NCBI GenBank assembly: GCA_018894105.1
Contig: CM032127.1
Span: 2,637,001 to 2,701,000 of the forward strand
Source of the DNA: Jacaranda mimosifolia
Taxonomy: Eukaryota; Streptophyta; Magnoliopsida; Lamiales; Bignoniaceae
Direction: 5' to 3'
Length of the DNA: 64,000 nt
The notes under the pieces were generated by a model. The model was not told the DNA's origin. It searched no databases and saw only the letters and a program-made list of their open reading frames with translations. This document shows, in pieces, positions 34,791-49,048 of this stretch (positions within the stretch are counted from its first letter, which is position 1; each line of letters opens with the position of its first letter). Both the position numbers and the translations under genes were made by a program.

Positions 34791-37700
34791 GTTGTATACA
34801 ACTAATGGCAAAACAACAGAAGTATCCATACAACAACTTTCAGTTAGAAAACACTGATTAACTGTGAAAGTTTGTGAAGTCCTCAAAAGGGATATTTTGC
34901 AGATGGAGATATTACATATTCGGAACTTCAAGAAAATAATGGTCAATATGCTACTGATATGAAAAGCAATACCACTCATTAAAACAAGCCGCCAAAACAA
35001 AACATAGAAAAATTATATTACATAAAGTTAGATTGAAAAACAATACAAATCCAGCTTATCCATGAACTAAATTGGATAACAATAGTAAATGACATACAAA
35101 CATATCAAAACTCACCAATTCCCTCCGCCACTTGGGTTTTTGTTCCTGTAAACAAACCAAAATGCACAACGTTAAAAAGGAATTTTACCAAAACAAAATT
35201 GTGGCTTATGCAGGTATTAGAAAATAAGATGCTAATGAGCACTCTATGCAAACACAGCAGATGAAATTTCAAGTTTGATGAGCAACAAGGATACAAAATC
35301 GCAGAATTTAAAACCAAAACCAGTGTCATCTGTGTGATATTTTGTTCTATTTTATTTTATTTTGCCTAAATTTATATGTCCACAAGACCAAAAACAAACT
35401 TTCAAGTCACACTCATTGACCCAGTAAGAATAGAAGGAGCAGGTACTAAATCTAGAGATTAATAAAAGAAGAAATCAACTAGGTGTTCGTAGCAGATAAG
35501 AAACGAATCAGAATCCAATTTACACTAAAAACTGAAAGTGAATTTATAAGCAATAACATATTAGCCATTTGTTAGCAGATATTAAAAATGAAAATTGAAT
35601 TTTGGCTAATGATTGATTGCATAAAACCCTAGAATATAAGAAAAAAATTATCTTCAGTTCATCTTTACACAATCGCACACCATATAAAAAGAAGAGCCAA
35701 TCATCGTATAGAAAGGAATGATTGTCTGACTTGTATATCGTTTTATCGAACTTCATTTACTGTCCCAATATCATCTGTTGTCTTCAAAAACCACGTTGCC
35801 TAGAAGGGGAAAAAGGTTTACCTGCCAGCACCGAAGGTATGCTTGTGTAAAGCATATTCCGTTACATGCTAAAAGTTTGTTTCTTCATTGAAGGGTTTTT
35901 TTATTGACTTGGTAGCCCAATCTAAGCATCCATATTCTTTAGCGAGTCTATCTATTTCCGGATTATATTTTTGTGTAAGTATTCTATGCATATATATGTC
36001 ATTTGTATGTGTTTGTATACACAAGTATACGTCCCTATCATTTTATCCCACAAAATGCCAAGAATAAGCTAAGACTAGACCTTCCCACTTTTGCAAATAA
36101 CAATGTTACAAAACTAAAGTCACCTCCAAAATCGAAGCTCATTATATAGTTTATCCAGAACTAATAAGTTTTTGCTCAACAAGACTTAGAAAAGATTATT
36201 TATTTACAAACTTATATGTGCATATCATCATAATCAAAATCCATTAAACTAATCAATGACATTAAGATTAAGAAAGAAGTTTTAGGATGGAATAATAAAC
36301 TTAAAGTGCTACTCACCTTTACAAAGATAGTCTAGATCTTTATTTGGCATATAACCACAAGTAATTTACATCCAACCTCCCACAAAATAAGTCACTTTTG
36401 AATGCACAAACTAGAACCATTATATCGACATTCATCTCCCTTCCACCATGTAATATCTTGAAATCTACCAACCCCTCATTCACATCATTATATCCTACAG
36501 TAGTCTCGCGCCACCACCGCCACTATAGGCAAAACCATAAAAATAAACCTTTGGCCCTCCTATGCTCTAATTATCAGAAATGACATGTTCCTCATCAAAT
36601 AATCATGGCGGCATTGGGCACTGGTTCCTCACCATTTCCCAGTCACATTAGATCCCTCATGAGCTACAACCTTTAATTTTTCCCCAAATGCCTAATGCAC
36701 CAGTATGCATATCATTGTTATTAAGTGCTAAGTCGGACCTACCAATCAAACTTTGATTCAAGATCGCTCCACAACATTCCACGACTCTTGAGACAATGCA
36801 TGGGAAGCCTCAAATGGAAGGTGCATCGGATGCTAAGTATATGATCACAGCTTTCCACCATCTTTTGTCAAGAACCACCACAGTAAAACCACTTATTCTG
36901 CTCTATCTCTAATCGCACTTTACCACCATGCCAAGCTTCTTCCAATCCTTCCCATAGCAAATTGTAAACACCTATTAACTCTAATGAGGAAATATTTCAT
37001 AAAAAGGCTAAATGGACCTAAAACTACTAAAAAGGGTGGGCATTTGGATTAGGTAGTTCTGATACCGACCCAATCCAATCAGATATTACCTAACCGGATC
37101 CCTTTTTCTTTCTTTTTTTTTAAAGGAGAAATTTTTTTTGGATCAAGTACCTGATACCCAAACAAAATTTTGGGTCGGATATCAGGTAATTCGCGAACCC
37201 GATATAAATTTATATATAAATATATATTATAATTATAGAAAATTACAAAAAATTTACATATAAATTATATATATGTATATTATGACCTCTATTAACGGAG
37301 GCCAAAGTGGCATTAATTTGGCCCCTGTTAATATTAACAAAGGCCAATCCTCCCTTTCTCTCTCTTTGATTTAATTGTTAAATTAAAAAAAAATTATGTC
37401 GGGTACCCGATAATAAATGTCGAGTATCCAACAAGTTTGAGTCAGTGCCGGGTAGCTAAAATTGCTACCCGACTCCACCAGACCCAAACTACCGGATTTG
37501 AACGCCCACCTCTACCCCTACCATGGCAGGCGCCCAAGCTGATTCATCAACTTTAGAGCTATTGCATTAGGAGTAAGATCTATAAAACCTTATTTAAGGG
37601 ACATATCTATATATAGAGAAAGTAGTGAAGTACTACCCATTGAACCTAATTAGGAACTAACCTTTGAATCATACCGAATTCGACCAAGCCCATTTGTCTA

Positions 37701-40700
37701 AAGTTGACATGCTCCCCATGGAAGACCCAAATGAATAAACTAATAAGATTTATTCCTATATCAATTGGTACATTCTTCCAATTTCAATCTGATAACAATT
37801 CAATACACTCACTTCCACCATTGCCCAACAAAGGCGCCAATGGGATCAATGGAAGTTTCATGTTCCATTCAAACAAGGATGTCTAAGACCTAAAATACTA
37901 CTTTGAATTAATGTTCTTCATGCACGTAGAGCGCCAGATATATCGTACATGCCATAGCTACTCACCTAATTTTTAGGTAGCGCAGGGCATACTTCAAATT
38001 TATGTTTGATTATTTTCTAAAACAATTAAGACTATAATCCGCTCGTGACATCACATTTCGTATACTTTAGCAAACCCAAAGAAACTCGACAAGGACATAC
38101 ACATGCAACACGAATCACAAAAGAGCAAGGGGCACATTAGGCTTTCTAACCATAAAATCTAACATCCATCCTCAAATTTGACAATCAAAATGACCAAAAG
38201 GAAAGAGAAACTTAGAAGTGTTTGGTAGCATGCCAAAGTGTCGTGATTAGGGAGGTTGATGAAAATTATCCTTACTAACACTATACAATTCCTCCCATAG
38301 CCATTTTTTGGATCCCTCAGTAGATATACCAAAAACCATGCATGAAGCATCTTTTGATTTAACCACAAATGTAGAACAAGAAAGGCATATTCTCAATGGT
38401 TGTTCTCTTATCTTTCCTTAGATATTACTACCCAACCTCATAGAAGAACATTCATAATTCCGAATATAAGCAATTCTACTATGCTTCCCCCAGCAATAAC
38501 AATCATTGTCTACATTTCTTTTTAGACAACTCATGGTTTTTCTCATGTAAGCTAAACCAACTCCTTTTCACCTCATCTCCTTCCCCAATATATATACCAT
38601 TATCTCACCCTATACCATTCACTACATAACACCTATGAACTACATTTTTATAACCTATATTTTGCCCAAAAACTACCATTAAGCAAAATTTTAAAAAAGT
38701 CAACTGCATCAATAATTTGCAAAAGCTAAGGAACAAAAGAAGAAGTCGTGATGCAAGGACTTTGTTAGCAAAGCTTTATCATGGTTAATTGTACTTCATC
38801 AATCTATGATTAAATTTAATTTTCTATGTTGAGACCATTTCCAATCATAATATGAGCAAATTTTTATGTACTTACACCATTTCACCTCGAGAGTCCGATG
38901 TTAAGATGGGCTCAATTAAAACATAAATCTTGTGTGGAACATAAGGATCAAAGCTCATTCAACTCTAGTTTCTAGTGAGAATATGCCAAAAAGCTAGAAA
39001 TGTCAGAAAAGTTATCACAAAGGTACATTGCCTCGGCTACCAACCAAACTTTCATACTAACATAACTACATTGACCATTTTGCATCAAATTCCACTCTCC
39101 CTCCTCCCTTTTATCACTATTTAGCCACCTCTAAAACTTGCGAAGAAGTTGCTTAAAAGATTCCCATAGAGAAGCCTTATGTATCAATTAGATTTGGAGC
39201 ATACAGAGCATTTAAAATGAATAAACATCGACTTTTCTATTTCTCACTCCAATGTTGCCTTTTCCCCACTTTCACTTGCTTGAGCTCTAGAGACATACAA
39301 GGTAAGAGTATGAGGGTTCCGAAGATAAGATTTATGTCCATTTCAAAATGTCATGAATACCATGACCAATTTAAACTGCTAAGTCCGTAAAGATGACACG
39401 ATAATAACAATCTAGCTTGAACTATTGTGGAGGGATGAATGAGAGCCAATATTGAGACACCAAATGATGCAATGCAATTTTACTTGACCAAAACCTTCAT
39501 GCACAAACCAACCTAAGAAAACAAAAGAGAGCATCTTTTTCATTTTATACTATTTTGATAATAGAAAATACGATTATTTGCTCTATTCTCAACCTATAGC
39601 TATCAATTTCATACCTATAACAATCAATTTCAAACCAAATACCTACTAATAATGCAACTAAAATAACTATAACTATCAATTTCAAACCTATTTACCTACT
39701 AATAATAAAATTAAAATAGCTTCTTTTCCCATCCTCCTAAAATAATGGGGCATACACTTGGTAATAATTTTTTTCCCAACATAATTCATCCATAACAATT
39801 TCTAGTTCAATCCTCCAAAGATAATGAGTCTCACACTAAATCTAACAATAGTTCTTATCCACATACTTTCATTCCAACATATTCAACAAATAGGGCATAC
39901 AAAAACTAATGAGCCCATAATAAATTAAATAATAACATATAATACTATAAAATTAAAATAATATTTTCAATCCACAATTTCGCACTATCAATTCAGACAT
40001 ATTTAATTTTCACATGAAAACCAATGCCAAAGATAAAAGTTGGAAACACAAATGTATGAAAACAGAAACATAACCATCCGGCCATATTTTTTTAACAATT
40101 TTTAACTATAAAGTCTATGGTAAAGGTCTCATCATATGACTCGTGGTAAGCTTAATGAAAAGTAACACTATATCTCCACAACAAAAGCATATTTAGGTAC
40201 TTCTTATACAAATACTGAGTGAGTATGGAATGCAATCATTTCGAAGTTTGGATAACTCTTTTTTCGAAAGCCAATATAAGGTGCCCAAAAGTCCTTCCGC
40301 ATTTTCTAACTTGGACCTTGTCCCCCCACTAGATATAACATGTAAATTCATCACTATACCGTGTTATCTAGGGTTGTAAACGGATATTAAACGGTACGAT
40401 CCGTATCGTTATCCGTTTAAATTTTATAATATCTGTATCCGTATCCGTATTCGACGGATATTTTTTTTATAACATTCGAATTCGTATCCGCCAGATATTA
40501 ACCGAATTTGGATATATTTGTATCCAATTATAATTATTAGGATACATCCATTTATATATCCGAATATCCATTCACAAATATCTAAATATCCAAATCCGTA
40601 AACTTGTAATAAAATACATATTTTTTTCTAATAAATTTCATTAAAAAAAATTTACTACTTTATCTTAAAATTAAAAAATTAAATAAATAAATTAATTATT

Positions 40701-43700
40701 ATTGATTTAATTAATTTTTTCTGATTAATGATTGACTTTATGATTAACTAATATTAATAAAAAGACACCAATATAAATTAATTATAAAGTCAAGCAACAA
40801 TAATTTTATATTGATTAATTTTATCAATCATATATTGATTTTTCAATTTTTTTTCTTGTGATTTCAATTTTATGAGATTTCATATTGAAAAAGTAAAAAT
40901 AATTTATTATGTATAATAATATATTATATATGATAATTTTTTAAATATTATTTATATATTAAAATACATGAAACATTAGAATATATTATCTATAATAATT
41001 TTTTAAATATTATTTATCGGATACGGATAACGAATTTAATTAAATTACGGATAATTGAATATATAAACGGATACATCAAACGGATACGTATTCGGAACGG
41101 ATATCAAACGGACCGGATAGGCAATTATCATATCCGTATCCGTTGACAGTCGAATATCTACTAATTGAATACGGATAATATCCACTTTAAACGGATACCG
41201 ATAATATGCCCTATAAATGGATTCAAAGCGAACGGTAAACAGATTTTCGAATATCCATTTACAACCCTAGTGTTCATGTTATCTTAGTTCGATCAATAAT
41301 AAATTTTGACCTTACAAACAACCTTCTCACACTTACTAGGTCAACTAAACTATTCCTCTTTGTAATTCTCATCCAAGAAGGATTCTCAAAACAAGTCTTA
41401 CTTGGCTAACATAATCATGCCAATCAAGTAGCAAGGCATTTGGATAAGCACTGTGGCGCAATGAAACTTGATAAGGATGAAAGAAGTCCATTTTTCATCA
41501 CATAAGAAGCCACAATAAACTTTCAAAATTAGATAAATTTAAAAAATAACCATACTAGCGCCACTGGCTCAACTTACGCAAATGGGTCGTCGTGTGACTT
41601 CAAATGTTTGGCCTTTAGCTTTCACATCCTTATTTTTATCGGATGTTGCAACAAACGACTTAGACAAGTTCCCATCTGAAAGCTTGCCCATCTTGTCATG
41701 ACATTCCTTAGAAGAGCCCTCATTAAGATTGTCGGAGTTCTTAGAGCACATTGATGTTATGTTATCATCACTAGCGACTAGTGAATAGCTTGTTCCACTT
41801 GCATCAATTTTCTCCAACTTCTTAATATTGATATAATTGTTACATTTTGCTTTCTTTGGAGTCCTCTCTTCCATACGACATGAAACATTAGCTAATACGA
41901 CATCACCTTTCTCATGACCAACATCATCTCTGGGGGTTGGATTTCTCTTCAACACCCTTTTTGTTAAAGCATTTGAATCTTTTGCTAATTTTGCAGCTTT
42001 GCCAAGTCCATCAAAACTCTCTTCGTACCCCGAGTTTGATGTTTCACTAGGTGAAACAATATTGCTTGTTGATGACCTTTCTTCACAAGGTCTCGAATTT
42101 TTGACACCACTTAAATCCTTCCCAATGCCAAAAGAATTTTTTGCATTGTCAAGTTTTGATCTTCCATTATATGAGAAGACAATCTTCTTTGATGGACTTT
42201 TATCCAAAGAATTTGAATTTCTAGCTGATACTGCATAATTTTCAATCCCAGCAGCATTTCCACCATCTCCAGATTTTGGGTTTTCATTGAACGATGCAAC
42301 ACTTGTGCTTGACAGCTTTTCATTTGAAAAACATAACTTTCTATCCAGTTTCACATCCATTGCTGGCCCAGGTGTTGGGTAGTTAACAAGTTCAGATTCC
42401 GGTTTGGCATTAGATGAAACAGCACTAGTGACAAGAGGCACCGCATCATTAACAGGAAGAGAGGTACTTTGCTTACAGTTCCTGCCTCTTTCCTGGGATG
42501 ATGCAACGTTATCATTGAGTTTTGCTCTTTTTGAAGGTTTATCCTCCAACTCATTTGACACTCGTGCAGATTTCCCTCTCTCTTCACCTTTAACCCGCTC
42601 AAGAGGCGACATCAAACCATCCCTGCCAACACTTTTGGCACCCACAATGCTTTGCTTATCTATGGTGTCCCCAACTTTGTCTTTGTCGGAGTACACATTG
42701 ACACCTGGAGAACAACTCCCTCCAGGTGCCGATTTCTTAAGCGACGATACTCTATTTGTCTCTACAAGTAAACTTAATTCTTTCACCAGCACTTGCTTCC
42801 CATCTGGACCTCGTTTTTCAATAATATGATTGCAATTTTCCTCCAGGTCCAGAGTTTTCAATTGTTCAGGTGTTTTACCTGTAAGCTTTAATGTTTCTTC
42901 ACATGCAATGACATTTTTCTCATCATCTTTGCTGTTTGAATCAAGTTTTGGAAGATTGAGACCCTTGTCACTCTCCTTTCTGTTAAATACAAACTCAACT
43001 ATAACAATGACAAAACCAAAAGAACGGCATAAGTACTTGAACAAATGAAAAACGTACAGGAACAATGACAAACAATCATGACAATAAGACCAACCCAATA
43101 AACTGAAGCAAAATGTAAAACACAAAGTAACATACCTTGAAGCCCACCAATTGCATCACCAATCTGATCAGATATTGTACAGCTGTCGACATCAAAAGTT
43201 CGGTAGAAGACATAATCGGCCATACAGAGTTCCTCGACTGAAGGCTTTGGATTTCTGCTGTCAGTTGAAATGCAAACAACATTGCACTTGCCAGAGATTG
43301 CTTCCTGATTCAGATAATAGATATATGTAAAGTCCACAACTCAATTCACTTGAAGAAATTGATGATAACACCACCAAAACAATACGCAACTATTACTTCT
43401 AATGTAATACTATGAATGTTATAAACTCAGTGAGTTCAGCCAATACTCACAAAGATAGAAAAAGAAAAAACAAAAAAGTTGAAATTGGAAATCATTTCAC
43501 ATATAACCATAGATCGCAGGAGAATGACTTTTTCATATGCATGCACAATCATAAGGATTAAAAATGAAGTCTCAGTAGCCTCAAACAAAATATAGTACTG
43601 CAACCACCAGAAGCAAACCTGTAGTCTTCAGTTAAATTGATCATAGCTTTATCTAGGAAAATCCAGCTGAACATTTGATGAGAATCTATAGATCAAAGGA

Positions 43701-46700
43701 TTCCTAATTCATGCATCACTATTAGCTGGATCCTCCCTGATTCATATACTAGAATTGTTTGGTGTACATGCCAAATTTTATATTCTGCACATGACACAGC
43801 CTTCCCAAAAACCGCCATAGCTATCCATAGACATCTCAATGTAACACACTGTTTCATTTGATAGAAACTAAAGAAATGCAGCTTCCTTTGCCCATATTAG
43901 TCATTGTCTGGTCCTCCACCAGCAAAAACACAGTTTATTCATAAATATAACCAAGACCATACACTTGCTAGTGAGCATACTGATTTAATTTCAAAGACGC
44001 TATTTAAATCACAGAAATATTTACATGATACAAAAGAATAGAACCTATTGGTATCTCAAGTTTAGATGAAATCATAATTGTAAACAACACTTTTTACCTT
44101 ACTAAGGATTATTTAACTAAGAAAGCATGTCATTTCGGTTGAAAGTTAATTGTTGATGACTAAATATTAAGTTTACAAGTGCATGACTAAATTTAACAAA
44201 AAATATCAAATTGAGGGGTTCTGTTCTAAGTGGTATTTACTAAAAAAAAAAAAACTTCATTTAGGTGGAAAATAGTTTCTTGATGACAAAATATTCTGCT
44301 TATAAGAGCATGAATCAATATCCACAATCATTTCTCGATCTTAAAACTATTTCACTTAGTAGATCTGGATTTGTGCAGGTGATAATATCCAATCTTGGCT
44401 CAATAAGCAAAATACTGACACTGGAGCCAATGATTTTGCCAATCCTCTTTTTATTCAATGGGTAGCCATAGCTCATTCTCTTTCAATCAACATAATGAGA
44501 TGGAGGAGAAAGAAAAATAAAGAGCGTTTAGAAATCGGTTAATCACTAATGATAGATTTACTTGATGCCCTGCCAAAGCTAAGCATGTTAAATAATGAAG
44601 CACAGTCAAGAATGGATTGGCTAAGGCAATTTTGTCCTGAAAATAAGGTAGGACTCTTTAAAGTTTCAGGGGTGAGAATAATCATCAAGATGGCTCCAAG
44701 CTTAAGAAAAGGTATATTGAGGTTAGAAGTAAGGTAAGCTTGCTAAGGAAGACTGGTGGATTAGACTAAAAATTAGGTCTTGCAACCACACTATCGAGCA
44801 ACAGACCACCAACACCAAGAATTTAGATTACTTAGTGTTTACTGTGTGATGATGTTAATGACTAATTCCGATTCTATGCATGAAAAAAATGAACATCAAT
44901 ATCAAGTTGAGATATTCTGTTTGAAGTGGTACTTAACTACGAAAACACTTCATTTCTCGGAAAATTAATTTTTTATAATGAAATATTGTATACAGGGTTT
45001 GAACAAATTAAACATAAAAGATCTTAAGAGATTTTGTTTGAAGGGGTATTTCAAACAAAATATGATTAACTATTTTTATTTCTTTTACACATCTCAAATG
45101 AACCACCACATTAAATGTGGAATTGAATTTTATACAAGTAAATGTACGAATTGGCCCGTCTTCGACATCATAAAAGGGATCAATCAATTAAATATAGCTA
45201 AAATTTAAAGATTCCACCTCTTAAAGGCAAAACAGCTCATAGGTTAAAGCAGGTCATATATTCAGCTATAATCAGTGTGTAGCCAGCTACATATTTCCAG
45301 GCCCAACAGGGGGGCAAAAGGGTTGGAAAAAAGTCCAAGTCTTGGAGAGCCACTCACTTTAATGGTAATAAGGAGACAAAGAGGTAAAGAACTAGGGGTA
45401 CTTTAGTTTTCAAACAATAAATGACCATACCAAACCTTTGCAGTTTAATATTAATATGAGAATGTTACTACTCCCTATATTGAAGATCTTAAACAAAGAT
45501 TTTAAAGGGGGAAAAGAGAAAAAACATAATATAAACTTCCCTAAAAGTTCTGGAAAAGAAGATAGAACAGAAAGAAGAAATGGACGAGGTTGAGATGGAA
45601 AATGAATATACTAGAGAGGAAGGAAAAAGAAGAGATCAGTATAGGCCGAGAAGAGCAGAGGAAATAGGAGAGTAGGTATGTGTTTTATGCTAGACCTTGC
45701 AATTTGTCAAAGGCATGCCTTTAGTGTACCTTGCACCTTGAAAAAATGAAAAAAGGCACACTCAAGGTACATAACTCATCAAAGGCATGCACTCTTGGTT
45801 GAAGAATGCACCAAGGCAGCATCTCCTTGCGCTTGGCTTACACACCACATGCTTTTGGTAATTGCAGAACTCTTACCCAACGAAATAAAATATTTTCTTT
45901 ACTGCCTAGAATCAAATGCCCAAGCACAGCCCAAGCACATTAGCACATCTCACTCAAGCCCTCAATATCATGTTGAAGACGTAAACAACTCAGCTGCAGG
46001 TCAATTGACAAGCCAGAGTTGCTCTCGTAGAGACTCTCCATCCTCTCGGCGTACATAGAGCCAATTATTAATAGATTTCCACACAATAGAATATAAGCTT
46101 CTAGTTTTGTATCCTAAGCCACATATTTTGGTTTACACATTAACCACTTGCCCGAAGGGCCAAAAATGGACATGGTGTACATATTAAAAGTTAAGCCACT
46201 GCTGCGTGATTCTCACTTGTGAGGCCACCAATAACCACCAAGCCATATAGTAAGCAAGCTACTAAATTTACAAAAAGGATCACAAACATGGACATACCAC
46301 TACTAATTAAAAAAATAACTAAGACTCAAAACACATAAGTTGCTACTAAAAGTTGCAACTATATAATAATGCTAAATCAGCATAAAGTACACTCAAAAGT
46401 CTAGTGGACAAAAAATATGTCTTGGAGCAACTAGCATGGAAAAGGAATTACCAGAGGATTGATATTCGCTAGACCAACACCACGACCTGAAGCAAAAAAG
46501 AGTTCGTTCTTCCGCACTTCTGCATCTCTTAGATAATAAGAAATTTCGGAAGGCCGAAAAAACCATTGAACATTTATTTGCTTAGATTTATCGGCATTCT
46601 CCCACATCCCAACAAGCTTCCCAATATAGAATGCATGCTCACCTTTGCTGTGCATGTATACACAATCATATAAAGAGTAGCACACCCCATCATAAGTAAA

Positions 46701-46781
46701 TGATTCATAGAGTCGAATGTCTTTTCTTTTCTTAACCCACTTGAAATCCTCAAGTTTCTCTGCTTCCAGCGATGGAAACAT
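32013..46781 (-). CDS. ASI1: ASI1/IBM2/SG1-like protein (BAH + RRM), intact, 10 coding exons, ~831 aa
   Basis: Arabidopsis ASI1 is a nuclear RNA-binding, chromatin-associated protein. With EDM2 and AIPP1 it promotes full-length transcription and distal polyadenylation of genes that carry heterochromatic introns. Coding exons (minus): 46,452-46,781; 43,136-43,304; 41,578-42,998; 35,116-35,145; 34,626-34,718; 34,073-34,151; 33,760-33,850; 32,441-32,555; 32,160-32,276; 32,013-32,063. All junctions are GT..AG and in phase, totalling 832 codons. A BAH domain covers about residues 20-150 (YDGVCYSLYDCVYMH, VQWFFRPSEI, ELFFASGRGVG). A long low-complexity Ser/Lys/Asn region is encoded by the large exon. 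The RRM is about 663-742, with RNP2-like VVLLQNL and RNP1-like QVFVIF. A conserved tail (FFGHLALDK, IEFEMAMEWC) follows. The start was chosen because the upstream frame is closed by a TGA. The 6.4-kb intron 3 contains two hAT-like elements. A 3' duplicate lies upstream at 52.2-54.5 kb. Confidence 0.9.
32160..35145 (-). other. RRM-encoding exon block of the ASI1-like gene
   Basis: Exons in the order 30, 93, 79, 91, 115 and 117 bp, followed by the final 51-bp exon. The tandem copy at 52.2-54.5 kb repeats this as 24, 93, 79, 91, 106, 117 and 51 bp with the same phases. This copy reads DIIWHAFEEYVTARVVQ where the other reads DIIWHAFKENCTAKMVQ. A (CA)n/(TA)n microsatellite at about 34,750-34,790 lies in one intron. 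Confidence 0.85.
37034..37513. mobile_element. hAT-like non-autonomous element in intron 3
   Basis: Left end GGGTGGGCATTTGGAT matches the reverse complement of the right end (AGGTGGGCGTTCAAATCC) with one small gap. Internal subterminal motifs such as GGGTCGGAT and GGGTACCCGA are inverted between the halves. No clear target duplication is visible. Confidence 0.65.
40369..41269. mobile_element. hAT-type non-autonomous element in intron 3 (901 bp)
   Basis: Starts TAGGGTTGTAAACGGATAT and ends ATATCCATTTACAACCCTA. Many subterminal ATCCGTATCCG motifs occur in inverted arrangement. Flanks GTGTTATC (40,361-40,368) and GTGTTCAT (41,270-41,277) look like a decayed 8-bp target duplication (five of eight match). 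No coding sequence. Confidence 0.85.
43305..46451 (-). other. 3.1-kb intron 1 of the ASI1-like coding region
   Basis: Lies between two BAH-encoding exons. It contains a diverged direct repeat (about 44,155-44,330 and 44,855-45,010) and a stretch rich in AAGGCATGC motifs near 45,700-45,830. No extra exon is required by phase. Confidence 0.65.
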
Positions 46782-46814
46782 GACTCCACACCAAATGAGT
46801 CCTCAATATCGACC

Positions 46815-48816
46815 TAAACAATGATAAAAAATTATTTGTGTATCATTGCACCACAATTTTGCCAGTGACCACAGCTAACTAATAGCATTGTTGTAATGTT
46901 TGAATAGCAATATCATATGTGCATATTGAGCATACTTAAAGCAAATATTATCACAAATTAATATTTCAGAATGAAAGGACTGGGGGGAAGGGGAATAAAA
47001 GTGGTATTTCCAAAAATTTAAATTCAAATTCATGCATTTATAAGTTGTTACTAACACAAAATCCATGCTACACTTGGTATTCTCTAAAGAATTTGACATT
47101 TTTTAATAAATTTATATTCACATGTTAAATGTAACTATGTGAACTTTTTAGAAACTTATAACTTAACAAGCTAACTATTATAAAATAAGCAATCCAAATT
47201 ATGCTAACAAAAATAAAAAAATTATATTCCAAGTGGAATAGAAGGAAAAAGATTATGTATCAGTTTGATCAATCAAATCCTCTTTATGATTTCAAATGTA
47301 CTTATTAGTTTTTATCAATGAGCATGTATCATGCATAAGTAAAAAAATTTCTATAAAGAAAATAAGAACTTAACAGAACCATATAAATTTTAAATAAGTT
47401 GAAAGCGATAACGAGACAATAGAAATAACAATGGGGAATTCAATTGATCCCCACAGAGAAACACAGAATCATTGGAGAAAAAAAATACATACATATATAT
47501 ATATATTACACTTAGGGAATCACAAACTATAAAACTAAAAAGAAAACAACAAAACAAATAATATTAAAAAAATTATATTTTCTTAACAATCTAATAAGGA
47601 CCAACACATGAAAGAGACTTAGAAACAAAAGAATGCAACACGAGAAGATTTGAATTGCAGCTATTCTTGAATTTGATATATCAACTTAGATTGAAATTTT
47701 TTCTAACTTGCATTTGAATAGATTTGAAAAATGTGTTAGAATTTTTTTTTCTAAATGTTAGAACACTATTAGGCAGTGATTAATATACAGGAATAAAATT
47801 AGGTGAAAATGAAATGGCTTTAGAAATGGAATTAACATGAAAAAGAATAATGATAGTATAAGTTATCATATACTTGGTATGCTAAGGAATTAGAAACGAA
47901 TGAAATTGTCATTCTTCCAATATCATGATTGGTTTTTAGCAATGATAGGTAAAAATGGAATCAAAAAATTTTAAATGACCAAATTATTATTTTGTATAAA
48001 ACTATTAAAATAGAATATTTTATTGATAAATTGTTTATATCTTATAATTCAATGTCTTTATCATACAATCTTTAATTTTTTATTTCACAAACATGTATGA
48101 CAAAAATTATGATTTATCCATATTTTGGGAAGTACAATTAATTTTTTCTGGGTAAAAATAAAAAAGATGCGATACTTGGTTAATTTTTCTTTCACTAGAG
48201 TTTGAAAATTGTAGGAGAAACCTATGTAGACAAAAAGATACAATCAAGAAGATATATACGAGAGTTTTTGTGTGGTTTAGAATGTTTTTATATTATAGGG
48301 TAATTTTGTCAAATACAAAAATAAGTTCATTGCTATAAATTGGGAATAGCTAAACCCATAGAAAGAGAAGAAATGGCTAAACACATGCTTTCAGGAATGA
48401 AGATTCCTACAGGAATGAGGATTCCATTATTAAATTATACCAAATATGGGTTTAGAAGTAGATTTGAAAATGCCGCTCCATTCCTGCATACCAATCATAC
48501 TAGTAGTTTTGATTATTTAAAAAAACTACAAAATTCGCAACTAATATAAGCGAAATTATTTCAAATACTTAAAAAAAAAAAAAAAAAAGGATTCTTAAAA
48601 CTAAATTTAAATATAAATTATGCATGTCAAGAAAGAAAAAGTAAGTGTTGAACAACTGGGTTGCTTAGAAAATCAAAAGAGAAATCATGACGAAACAAAA
48701 ACCAGATAATTAAAACATAAATTTTATGCACATACTCCACAAAAAGCAAAAACGGAAGAATTTACAGTTTACTCCATTGGTGAGAGAAATCGAAATAACA
48801 AAATTTAAGTACTTAC
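46815..48816 (-). other. Probable 5' UTR intron of the ASI1-like gene
   Basis: AT-rich, no gene recognised. Contains an A-run near 48,570. Confidence 0.4.
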
Positions 48817-48844
48817 AGTTAACTCTGCGACACTTCGGAAAACC
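48817..48844 (-). other. Possible 28-nt 5' UTR exon of the ASI1-like gene
   Basis: On the minus strand a TTTAATTTCAG acceptor precedes, and a GTAAGT donor follows, a 28-nt segment. The next downstream acceptor (TTGTTTAG, near 46,814) opens the exon containing the start codon. The first leader exon would lie just above 48,870. This is inferred from splice signals only. Confidence 0.4.
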
Positions 48845-49020
48845 CTGAAATTAAAACCAGCAATTACTCATATAATGAGGTTGGATGGATTTATGCGAGT
48901 CTGGGGTTTGCGTGAGAGGGTACTCTGTCTCAATCAGGGATGGCGACACTTGTACGGAAGATATGCATGAGAAGGACAACGTTATCTAAATTTATAATTA
49001 TAATAATAAAATAGTTATTC

Positions 49021-49048
49021 TTTTCTTTTCTTTTCTTTTCTTTTCTTT
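49021..49048. repeat. (TTTTC)n microsatellite
   Basis: Five to six perfect TTTTC units just upstream of the ASI1-like leader. Confidence 0.9.

Larger units (their letters stand above)
35146..41577 (-). other. 6.4-kb transposon-bearing intron 3 of the ASI1-like gene
   Basis: Separates the BAH/low-complexity half from the RRM half. It holds hAT-like elements at 37,034-37,513 and 40,369-41,269 and otherwise sequence I do not recognise. No convincing additional exon was seen, and phases match across the intron (both phase 0). Confidence 0.75.

Noticed and set aside
41999..42829. Plus-strand frames of 79 and 141 codons
   Set aside because: Shadow of the large ASI1-like exon on the minus strand.
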